DNA of 6,299 nt, taken from contig JAITVW010000289.1 in assembly GCA_031285605.1 (NCBI GenBank), positions 1 to 6,299 of the forward strand. The letters are read 5' to 3'. Positions 1 through 5,366 of this stretch are shown piece after piece (within the stretch, counting starts at the first letter, position 1; the number at the start of each line of letters is the position of its first letter). Source of the stretch: Fusobacteriales bacterium. Lineage in GTDB: Bacteria > Fusobacteriota > Fusobacteriia > Fusobacteriales > Leptotrichiaceae. The notes under the pieces are model-generated. The model saw only the letters and a list, made by a program, of their open reading frames with translations. It was not told where the DNA came from and made no database searches. The position numbers and the translations under genes are program-made.

Positions 1-77
1 TGCTTTATATATGTTTAATTATTTTTTGAATCAGGGTATTTTCAGTGTGCGGAGTATTATACAGAATAGAAAATTTA

Positions 78-106
78 TTGACAAATAACTAATTTTACTG
101 TACAAT
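78..106 (+). promoter_or_regulatory. Near-consensus sigma-70 promoter
   Basis: The -35 box TTGACA (78-83) is a perfect consensus match. After exactly 17 nt comes the -10 box TACAAT (101-106), a 5/6 match. Transcription would start at about 112-114. No gene follows closely: the next features are hairpins, so the promoter either drives a short RNA or is the distal promoter of the glucokinase operon with a leader of about 395 nt. Confidence 0.75.
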
Positions 107-115
107 TTAAGAAGG

Positions 116-145
116 AAAAGACAAGTTATAAATACTGTCTTTTTT
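116..145 (+). terminator. Hairpin with T tract just after a promoter
   Basis: AAAAGACA (116-123) is complementary to TGTCTTTT (136-143). An alternative register adds AGT/ACT pairs at the tip with one bulged A. The run of six T at 140-145 makes this look like an intrinsic terminator or attenuator, although the stem is poor in GC. It begins only a few bases after the predicted start of the 78-106 promoter, so a terminated transcript would be only about 30 nt long. It may equally terminate transcripts entering from the left. Confidence 0.45.
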
Positions 146-189
146 AAGATTTTAAGTAATGTGAACAGGCAATACAAAAGTTGCTGCGA

Positions 190-264
190 TTATTCCAAAT
201 AAAACAGTAATTTTGAAAAAAATTTAAATTATACCTAAACATACCAGAAATTTATTTGGAATAA
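190..264. repeat. Perfect 14-bp inverted repeat
   Basis: TTATTCCAAATAAA (190-203) is the exact reverse complement of TTTATTTGGAATAA (251-264), with 47 nt between the arms. Inside the loop GTAATTT (207-213) can pair with AAATTAT (226-232, one G-U pair), giving a nested stem. Pairing of the arms would make a long AT-rich hairpin in RNA; as DNA it could be a split operator or the ends of a small insertion remnant. No target-site duplication is evident. Confidence 0.7.
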
Positions 265-284
265 AAACAATAAAAATTAGGAAA

Positions 285-315
285 ACAGCCCTGCATATCA
301 GCACGGGCTGTCTTT
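285..315 (+). terminator. GC-rich hairpin, probable terminator
   Basis: ACAGCCC (285-291) pairs with GGGCTGT (305-311). The stem continues as TGC (292-294) with GCA (301-303) across a single bulged C, closing a six-base loop, so about 10 bp in all. The downstream tail (CTTTGAATT) is only moderately rich in T, so this is a plausible but not ideal intrinsic terminator. It could end a small RNA started at about 113, or act as an attenuator before the glucokinase gene. Confidence 0.5.
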
Positions 316-430
316 GAATTATATTAGAGAAGAAAATTTACATATCAGCTGTCGGGATTTTATATACAGGAAAAAAGGGACAATGGCAGGTATTCCGCTT
401 TTATGGTTACAGAGTATTTTTAATAATTAA

Positions 431-462
431 TTGATTACTAAAAATTTTATTTATGGTAAAAT
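431..462 (+). promoter_or_regulatory. Candidate extended -10 promoter for the glucokinase operon
   Basis: TAAAAT (457-462) is preceded by TGG (454-456), giving the TGnTAAAAT form of an extended -10 element. TTGATT at 431-436 resembles a -35 box but is 20 nt away, which is too far for ideal use; an extended -10 can work without a good -35. The start would fall near 469, about 40 nt before the ATG at 510. Confidence 0.45.
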
Positions 463-509
463 ATAAAAAAGATGAAACTGTAAATAAAATTTCAAAGGAG
501 GAATTTTAG

Positions 510-1460
510 ATGAATTATATAGGAATTGATCTTGGGGGAACAAAAATATTAGGTGCATTATTTGACAATAACGGAACGGTAATATATAAAAATAAGAAAA
601 AAACAAAAGCGAAGAACGGAATAAATGTTGTAGAGAAACAGTTGTTCTCGCTGATAGATGATTTGACGGATAAAAGCGGAAAAGAAGAAATAAAAGCAAT
701 AGGAATAGGTGTACCGGGTCTTGTGGATGTAAAGACCGGAACCGTGAAATTTGCTCCCAATATTGCAATGAATAATTATCCTATAGGAGATTTGATCAGG
801 GATAAATATAAAATTGATGTATTTGTAGGAAATGACGTAAATGTGGGAACTCTGGGAGAATGGAAGTATTCCCCGGAAGGTAAGTCTTCAAACTTTATAG
901 GTATTTTCGTTGGGACAGGTATAGGGGGAGGAATAATTATTGATAATAAGCTTTATACAGGTTCCGGAGGTGTCGCAGGGGAACTGGGACATATGACAAT
1001 AGACAGTAACGGAGCTATATGCGGATGCGGTTCCAGAGGATGTCTTGAGGCTGTAGCTTCTAAAACGGGAATTCAGGCTGAAATAAAAGCCAGAATAAAA
1101 AGAGGAGAGGATACTGATATAAAAGAAAGTCTTGAAAAAGAAGGGATTCTAAAAAGCGGTCCGCTGAGGGCAGCATATGACAAAGGAGATATAGTGGTGA
1201 GAGAAACTGTGGAAAGAGCAGCCAAGTATCTAGGAGCAGGTGTAGCAAATCTGATCAATATATTTGATCCTGAAGCAGTAGTATTCGGGGGAGGTGTAAT
1301 AGAGGAACTCGGTGATATTATTCTTCCGATAGTAAAAGAAGAAGCTTCACGTTATGCAATGAGAAGTATTTTTGAAAATGTAAAATTTGAAAAAGCACGG
1401 CTCGGCGATGATGCGGGAATAATGGGAGCTTTTGTGCTTGCACGGGAGAGTGTTAAATAA
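510..1460 (+). CDS. glcK: ROK-family glucokinase
   Basis: The product is a cytoplasmic sugar kinase of the ROK family, most likely ATP-dependent glucokinase making glucose 6-phosphate; 316 aa is the usual family length. The N-terminal phosphate-binding motif DLGGTK is at residues 7-12. The expected catalytic Asp109 lies in GNDVN. The ROK signature runs from about GTGIGGG (135-141) through GELGH (157-161). The zinc motif CxCGxxGC (171-178) and the following Glu179 are intact. GGGV at 260-263 belongs to the C-terminal nucleotide-binding half. The ATG is fixed by a textbook AAAGGAGG at 494-501, 8 nt upstream. Its stop overlaps the next start (TAATG), implying coupled translation. Related ROK enzymes use mannose, fructose or N-acetylated sugars, so the exact substrate is less certain than the family. 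The intact cysteine motif argues against an actinobacterial-type polyphosphate glucokinase, which as I recall lacks it. Confidence 0.92.
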   Translation: MNYIGIDLGGTKILGALFDNNGTVIYKNKKKTKAKNGINVVEKQLFSLIDDLTDKSGKEEIKAIGIGVPGLVDVKTGTVKFAPNIAMNNYPIGDLIRDKYKIDVFVGNDVNVGTLGEWKYSPEGKSSNFIGIFVGTGIGGGIIIDNKLYTGSGGVAGELGHMTIDSNGAICGCGSRGCLEAVASKTGIQAEIKARIKRGEDTDIKESLEKEGILKSGPLRAAYDKGDIVVRETVERAAKYLGAGVANLINIFDPEAVVFGGGVIEELGDIILPIVKEEASRYAMRSIFENVKFEKARLGDDAGIMGAFVLARESVK

Positions 1461-2983
1461 TGAAGGATATGTTGTGTGTCATTAGCATAGCGTCACACGG
1501 TATTTACATGAAAATATTTCAGAAAAAAGGAACTGCCGTAAAGATTATAGATAAGGCAGTACATGTATCACAGATAGGGAGAGAAGTCTTTTTTGAGGAT
1601 AAGCTTACATTTAATAAAATAAAAGAAATAATAGATACGGTGAAAAAAATGAAAATCATAGCAGAAGGTTATCAGACTGATAAAATTGTCGTTATGGGAA
1701 CCACGGCAGTACGTAAGGCAAAAAATAATTACTATCTTCAGGATCAGTTGAAAATAAATACAGGTTTGGATTTAATGATAATGGATAAGCTGGATGAAAA
1801 TTATCTGGCATATGAAAAAATATCTGTCAGTCTTGAAAAGCATCTTGCTGATTATAATGAAAAAAATAATCTGATTGTTTATGTAGGGTCGGGAAATATA
1901 TCCTTTTCGGTTATAAGTAACGGAATTAACATATATAACACCAATATAGAGATAGGTTCTCTTGTTTTGTCAGATATATCGGATAAGCTGAATCTCGGAA
2001 CCAAAAAGAGAAACATAGTAATTGATGAATATATAAAAAGACATTTGAGCGGAATCTTCCGGAATATTTCCGATATAAAAATAGAAAGGGTGATTCTTGC
2101 CGGAAAGTTTTTTGATATTTATATAGAAAGAGTAAAGAATAAAAAGAGAATCAGTTTTGTAGAAGAGCTTACACGTGAGGAGATATTTGAATATAACAAA
2201 AAGCTTTATGAAAAGTCTCCGGAAGAAATAGCCAAAACTTATAGTATAAAAAAAATCGAGGCTGAAATGCTTACTCAGAAAGTAAATATCATAAAAAATA
2301 TAATACAAAAATTCAACAGCAACAAAATTATATTTGTAAATTTCAAATTATCCAATTCAATAGCAGAGTTTTACTTTTTCAAAAATGAAAAAATAAGAAG
2401 GAAAATAGAAAAAGATTCTGTGGAAAGTGCCAGAAAAATAGCAAAAAGATACTATTATATGGAAGAACATGTAGATAAGCTGGAAGAAGTAATAGATAAG
2501 ATTTTTAATAAGGTTCATAAAACACACGGACTGACAAAAAAGGACAGATATTATCTCACTCTTGCAAATATTTTCAGGGAAACGGGAAAGTATATTACAC
2601 TTGAAAATTATATTAATTTTTCCAGAGATATTCTGGAAGCATCGGGAATATTCGGAATCAGCACAAGAGAACATCTTTTTATTTCAAAAATCCTAAAGTA
2701 TTTTGAAGAGGATATTCTGGAACTGGAAAACAGCAAATCTATCAGCAAAGAAGAAAAACTGTCAGTAGCAAAACTGGCAGCTATATTGAAAATAGCCGAA
2801 TCTCTTGATTCCAGCATGGAACAGAAAATATATGATTTGGAAATTACAAGTGATGAAAATGATATTTATTTTAATGTAAAACTCAAAAAGATGATTTTTT
2901 TGGAAAAGTTGGAATTTGAAGAGAAAAAAGAAGTTTTTGAAAATGTATTCGGATTGAAAATACATTTAGTTATAAATAAATAA
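1460..2983 (+). CDS. Divergent Ppx/GppA-like protein, motifs degraded
   Basis: This 507-aa protein follows the exopolyphosphatase layout: an actin-like Ppx/GppA domain (about 1-310) followed by an HD-like helical domain (about 330-460). Recognisable blocks are the MGTTAVRKAKN stretch (79-89, family T/S-A-x-R-x-A-x-N), TGLDLMIMDKLDENYLAY (101-118), the counterpart of DIGGGSTE at 141-148, and an LAAILKIAESLD block (439-450) typical of the C-terminal domain. Key residues are not conserved. The family IDLGSNS is ISIASHG (8-14). DIGGGSTE is YVGSGNIS. The GGT block near 214 is AGK. LHD in the HD domain has become FRE (372-374), and the HHKHS region is NYINFS (383-388). The candidate catalytic Glu of the EAR block appears kept as Glu113. 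The family hydrolyses polyphosphate or pppGpp; this member may be inactive, altered or regulatory. The start overlaps the glcK stop, with GGGAG at 1444-1448 as a modest ribosome site. No signal peptide is visible, so it is probably cytoplasmic. Confidence 0.85.
   Translation: MKDMLCVISIASHGIYMKIFQKKGTAVKIIDKAVHVSQIGREVFFEDKLTFNKIKEIIDTVKKMKIIAEGYQTDKIVVMGTTAVRKAKNNYYLQDQLKINTGLDLMIMDKLDENYLAYEKISVSLEKHLADYNEKNNLIVYVGSGNISFSVISNGINIYNTNIEIGSLVLSDISDKLNLGTKKRNIVIDEYIKRHLSGIFRNISDIKIERVILAGKFFDIYIERVKNKKRISFVEELTREEIFEYNKKLYEKSPEEIAKTYSIKKIEAEMLTQKVNIIKNIIQKFNSNKIIFVNFKLSNSIAEFYFFKNEKIRRKIEKDSVESARKIAKRYYYMEEHVDKLEEVIDKIFNKVHKTHGLTKKDRYYLTLANIFRETGKYITLENYINFSRDILEASGIFGISTREHLFISKILKYFEEDILELENSKSISKEEKLSVAKLAAILKIAESLDSSMEQKIYDLEITSDENDIYFNVKLKKMIFLEKLEFEEKKEVFENVFGLKIHLVINK
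2954..2982 (+). promoter_or_regulatory. Possible internal promoter for ppk1
   Basis: TTGAAA (2954-2959) and TAAATA (2977-2982) are separated by 17 nt inside the last codons of the Ppx-like gene. The predicted start, about 2989, coincides with the beginning of the structured element that precedes ppk1. Such AT-rich matches are common by chance in this genome, so the evidence is weak. Confidence 0.25.
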
Positions 2984-2985
2984 TC

Positions 2986-3100
2986 TAGTGCAGCGACTCG
3001 GTCGAATGTGTCCGGATATTTACTGCCCGGCAGAGATTCAAATACGGCAGGTGATTAAGCAGGCAGTATAATCGGCTGATTGTGAATGAAAATTGCACTA
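2986..3100 (+). promoter_or_regulatory. Candidate structured RNA leader of ppk1
   Basis: The gap between the Ppx-like gene and ppk1 folds on paper into a closed unit. The ends pair: TAGTGCA (2986-2992) with TGCACTA (3094-3100). Inside is a small hairpin CGAC-TCG-GTCG (2994-3004). A longer imperfect stem joins 3012-3027 to 3062-3075, with TACTGCC (3021-3027) and GGCAGTA (3062-3068) as its perfect core. GGCAG occurs three times (3029, 3046, 3062), so CTGCC (3023-3027) has alternative partners, as in a switch. About half the bases from 2986 to 3068 are G or C (42 of 83), clearly above the neighbouring genes. The closing stem ends directly before the ppk1 Shine-Dalgarno. I do not recognise a known riboswitch class. 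An inserted repeat or a remnant short reading frame are alternatives. Confidence 0.45.
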
Positions 3101-3110
3101 AGGTGAGGAG
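3101..3110 (+). promoter_or_regulatory. Shine-Dalgarno that sets the ppk1 start
   Basis: AGGTGAGGAG ends 4 nt before ATG 3115. An in-frame GTG at 3082 gives a longer frame, but no purine-rich site precedes it and the 11 extra residues do not resemble the start of Ppk1. The site therefore favours ATG 3115. Confidence 0.8.
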
Positions 3111-3114
3111 AATT

Positions 3115-5160
3115 ATGAAATATAAATCTGAAAATTTTATAAACAGAGAATTAAGCTGGCTGGAATTTAACGACAGAGTATTAAGCGAAGCAGAGTATCA
3201 GGGAAATCCTTTGTTGGAAAAATGCAAATTTATTTCTATAACTTCTTCTAATCTGGATGAGTTTTTTATGATTAGAATAGCAGCGTTAAAGGCCCAGATA
3301 GACAGTAAATTCACACAAAAAGACATTGCCGGACTGACTCCGATACAGCAGATGGAAAAAATAGAGGACAGAATAGAAACTTTGATAAAAAAGCAGTATT
3401 CAATATATAGAAACGGGCTTATACCTGAACTGAAAAAGAACGGGATTGTGTTTTTAAAATATAAAGAGCTGACAGAAGACGAGAAAAAAGCAGCAGCGGA
3501 ATATTTTGAAGAAACCTTATTTCCTATTCTTACTCCCACAGCAATAGACAGCAGCAGACCTTTTCCTCTTCTGCAGAATAAAAGCCTTAATATAATAGTA
3601 GAATTAAAAAAAGAGAAAGACAAATTTTCATTTGTTCAGGTTCCGTCAATAGTAAACAGAATGTTCAGACTTCTCGGAAAGAACAGATACAGATTTATTC
3701 TTATAGAAGAGATAATCAAGGAATTTATGGGAACTCTTTTTGAGGGTTACAGTATAAAGAAGATGTCGGAATTCAGAATAACAAGGGACTCTGATGTGAT
3801 AATAAATGAGGACGGTGCAGAAGATCTTCTCAGTAAAATAGAAAAATCAATAAAAAACAGAAAATGGAGAAGTCCTGTAAGGCTTGAAGTATGCGAAGAC
3901 ATAGAAAAAGATACCAGAGAATATCTAAAAAACATACTAAAGCTGAAAAAATCAGATGTATACAGAATTGATGGTCCGATAGACCTTACTTTTCTTATGA
4001 AATTATGGATTGAGATAGATAAGGACAAATTAAAATTTCCTCCTGAACCTCCTGTTCTGATAAAGGAATTTCAGGGAGAAGAATCTGTTTTTGATATAAT
4101 GAAGGAGAAAGAGATAATATACCACCTTCCTTATGAAAGCTTTGAACCTGTTATTGATCTTGTGGAGGAAGCGGCCGGAGATCCGAAAGTGCTGGCGATA
4201 AAACAGACTCTGTACAGTGTCAGCGGTCAGTCGCCTATAGTAAAAGCTTTAAAAGATGCGGCAAGTAACGGAAAACAGGTTACAGTACTTGTGGAATTAA
4301 AGGCAAGATTTGATGAGGAACAGAATATCAATTGGGCAAAGGAACTGGAAAAAGCCGGATGTCATGTGATATACGGGCTGAAAGGACTGAAAACGCATGC
4401 CAAGCTTTTGCTGATAGTAAGGCAGGAAACAGAAGGAATACAAAGGTATGTACATCTTAGTACGGGAAATTACAATGATAATACTGCCAAGCTGTATTCG
4501 GATATAGGCTTTTTCAGTACAAATGAAGATTTATGTACGGATATTTCTTATCTGTTTAATACATTGACAGGATTTTCCATGTCAAGATACTGGAATAAAG
4601 CAGCTGTAGCTCCAAATAACCTGAGAACGAAAATATATGAACTTATAGATAATGAAATAGAAAACCAGAAGGCAGGAAAAAAGGGAAGAATTATAATGAA
4701 AGCAAACTCTCTTACAGATAAAGAGATGATAGAGAAATTATATGATGCTTCGAGAACAGGTGTAGAAGTAAAGCTGGTAATAAGAGGAGCATGTTCTCTG
4801 AAAGCGGGAATAAAAGATATTTCGGAAAATATAGAGGTTTTCAGTATCGTGGGAAGATACCTTGAGCACAGCAGAATTTATTATTTTGAAAATGACGGAG
4901 AAAGCAAAATATATCTGTCAAGTGCAGATCTGATGTCAAGAAATCTGGACAGAAGAATTGAAATTATGTTTCCTGTGGAAGACGAAAATTTAAAAGATCA
5001 GATAGTGAAGATACTGGAGCTGAATCTTATTGATAATGTGAAAAGAAGAATTCTGGAACCGGATGGTACATATAGAAATTCAAATGCAAGATCATCCAAA
5101 AAAATAAATGCCCAAAGTGAATTTTATAAACTTGCCAAAAAAGGAAATATCAGCGGTTAG
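3115..5160 (+). CDS. ppk1: Polyphosphate kinase Ppk1
   Basis: Ppk1 reversibly transfers the gamma-phosphate of ATP onto inorganic polyphosphate through a phosphohistidine intermediate. The 681 aa from ATG 3115 match the usual length of just under 700. The N-terminal domain begins NRELSWLEFNDRVL (10-23), with SSNLDEFF (44-51) matching the ATP-binding Asn region. The two phospholipase-D-like catalytic domains carry LPYESF (338-343), ELKARFDEE (394-402), KTHAK with His428 (E. coli His435), VHLSTGNYN with His447 (His454) and GRYLEHSRIY with His585 (His592). One usually conserved residue is changed: the TLYR motif reads TLYS, Ser368, aligned with E. coli Arg375, a residue reported to help bind Mg2+. 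The partner Arg398 (Arg405) is kept. The gene follows the Ppx-like gene by 131 nt containing a structured element, and probably shares its transcript. No membrane segment is seen; Ppk1 is typically cytoplasmic or peripherally membrane-associated. Confidence 0.96.
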   Translation: MKYKSENFINRELSWLEFNDRVLSEAEYQGNPLLEKCKFISITSSNLDEFFMIRIAALKAQIDSKFTQKDIAGLTPIQQMEKIEDRIETLIKKQYSIYRNGLIPELKKNGIVFLKYKELTEDEKKAAAEYFEETLFPILTPTAIDSSRPFPLLQNKSLNIIVELKKEKDKFSFVQVPSIVNRMFRLLGKNRYRFILIEEIIKEFMGTLFEGYSIKKMSEFRITRDSDVIINEDGAEDLLSKIEKSIKNRKWRSPVRLEVCEDIEKDTREYLKNILKLKKSDVYRIDGPIDLTFLMKLWIEIDKDKLKFPPEPPVLIKEFQGEESVFDIMKEKEIIYHLPYESFEPVIDLVEEAAGDPKVLAIKQTLYSVSGQSPIVKALKDAASNGKQVTVLVELKARFDEEQNINWAKELEKAGCHVIYGLKGLKTHAKLLLIVRQETEGIQRYVHLSTGNYNDNTAKLYSDIGFFSTNEDLCTDISYLFNTLTGFSMSRYWNKAAVAPNNLRTKIYELIDNEIENQKAGKKGRIIMKANSLTDKEMIEKLYDASRTGVEVKLVIRGACSLKAGIKDISENIEVFSIVGRYLEHSRIYYFENDGESKIYLSSADLMSRNLDRRIEIMFPVEDENLKDQIVKILELNLIDNVKRRILEPDGTYRNSNARSSKKINAQSEFYKLAKKGNISG

Positions 5161-5192
5161 TATTTTGGTCTGATAAAAAATCAGATAAAATA
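5161..5192 (+). terminator. AT-rich hairpin directly after ppk1
   Basis: TATTTT (5161-5166) pairs with AAAATA (5187-5192). TCTGAT (5169-5174) pairs with ATCAGA (5180-5185) around an A5 loop. The two stems are joined by a G-U pair and one bulged G, about 13 pairs in all. No T run follows (TCGGTAATCG), so this is a poor intrinsic terminator. It may instead protect the 3' end of the operon mRNA or assist factor-dependent termination. Confidence 0.3.
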
Positions 5193-5235
5193 TCGGTAAT
5201 CGTTTGAAAGTCTTTATTAACGGCGTTTTAGTATG

Positions 5236-5277
5236 AAAATTTATAAAATTTATAAACTATACAATTAAAATTTATAA
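5236..5277. repeat. Three copies of an A/T 11-mer
   Basis: AAAATTTATAA is present at 5236-5246, 5245-5255 (overlapping the first by two bases) and 5267-5277, ending 7 bp before the -35 box of the next promoter. The position suits an UP element for RNA polymerase alpha or a protein-binding array. In such AT-rich DNA chance repetition is possible, though three exact 11-mers in 42 bp is more than I would expect. Confidence 0.45.
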
Positions 5278-5284
5278 GAAATAT

Positions 5285-5314
5285 TTGATTTTATGTATAT
5301 AAAAATATTATAAT
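5285..5314 (+). promoter_or_regulatory. Promoter of the VanW-family gene
   Basis: TTGATT (5285-5290) serves as the -35 and a perfect TATAAT (5309-5314) as the -10, 18 nt apart. The start should fall near 5321, giving a 5' leader of about 46 nt before ATG 5367. An A/T-rich tract with the repeated 11-mer lies just upstream and may strengthen it. This makes the last gene a separate transcription unit from ppk1. Confidence 0.65.
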
Positions 5315-5344
5315 AAAAATGTTAACTTTGTTAACGTGATTTTT
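5315..5344. promoter_or_regulatory. Palindrome at the predicted start, operator-like
   Basis: GTTAAC (5321-5326) and GTTAAC (5330-5335) flank TTT; each half is itself palindromic and together they form an inverted repeat. AAAAAT (5315-5320) and ATTTTT (5339-5344) extend the dyad after a 3-nt bulge. The dyad sits at the predicted transcription start, a classic place for a repressor site. Read as RNA from ppk1 it would also form a weak hairpin with a following T6 run (5340-5345), so a terminator role is the alternative. Confidence 0.45.
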
Positions 5345-5366
5345 TAGAAGGAGGTTTGTAAAGAAA

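Larger units (their letters stand above)
1..509. other. Non-coding upstream region with serial hairpins
   Basis: No reading frame here looks like a gene: frames are short, lack good ribosome sites and resemble no family I know. The stretch instead holds a near-consensus promoter, three hairpin-forming elements and a second promoter ahead of the glucokinase gene, each listed separately. A 9-nt direct repeat, CATATCAGC, occurs at 294-302 (in the loop side of the third hairpin) and again at 341-349. The region could be a long regulatory leader of the downstream operon, one or more small RNA genes, or the terminators of a gene left of the window. Sequence alone does not decide. Confidence 0.6.

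Noticed and set aside
383..430. 15-residue frame MAGIPLLWLQSIFNN with GGGA 2 nt before the ATG, in a frame open since 281
   Set aside because: The ribosome-site spacing is too short, the peptide matches nothing I know and its position after a terminator-like hairpin gives no clear leader-peptide role. An open run of about 50 codons can occur by chance.
1..509. tmRNA, SRP RNA, RNase P RNA or 6S RNA upstream of glcK
   Set aside because: None of their conserved segments is visible, and the base composition is too AT-rich for the first three.
451..768. Minus-strand open frames of 62-141 codons opposite glcK, the Ppx-like gene and ppk1 (also 515-760, 1060-1258, 1970-2308, 2357-2965, 3198-3623, 3747-4028)
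   Set aside because: They lie antisense to well-supported genes, give low-complexity Phe/Ser/Leu/Tyr-rich translations expected from the complement of A-rich codons, and match no family I recognise.
510..1460. Polyphosphate-dependent glucokinase, suggested by proximity to ppk1
   Set aside because: The intact CxCGxxGC zinc motif and GELGH segment fit ordinary ATP-dependent ROK kinases; kept only as a test in the findings.
1460..2983. Naming the second gene ppx or gppA
   Set aside because: Catalytic motifs needed to support either activity are missing, so a symbol would overstate the function.
2986..3100. Known riboswitch (cobalamin, tetrahydrofolate, c-di-GMP, glycine), T-box or tRNA
   Set aside because: I compared remembered consensus elements and found no match: no T-box GGTGG core, no cobalamin box and no tRNA cloverleaf, despite a GATTCAAAT segment resembling a T loop.
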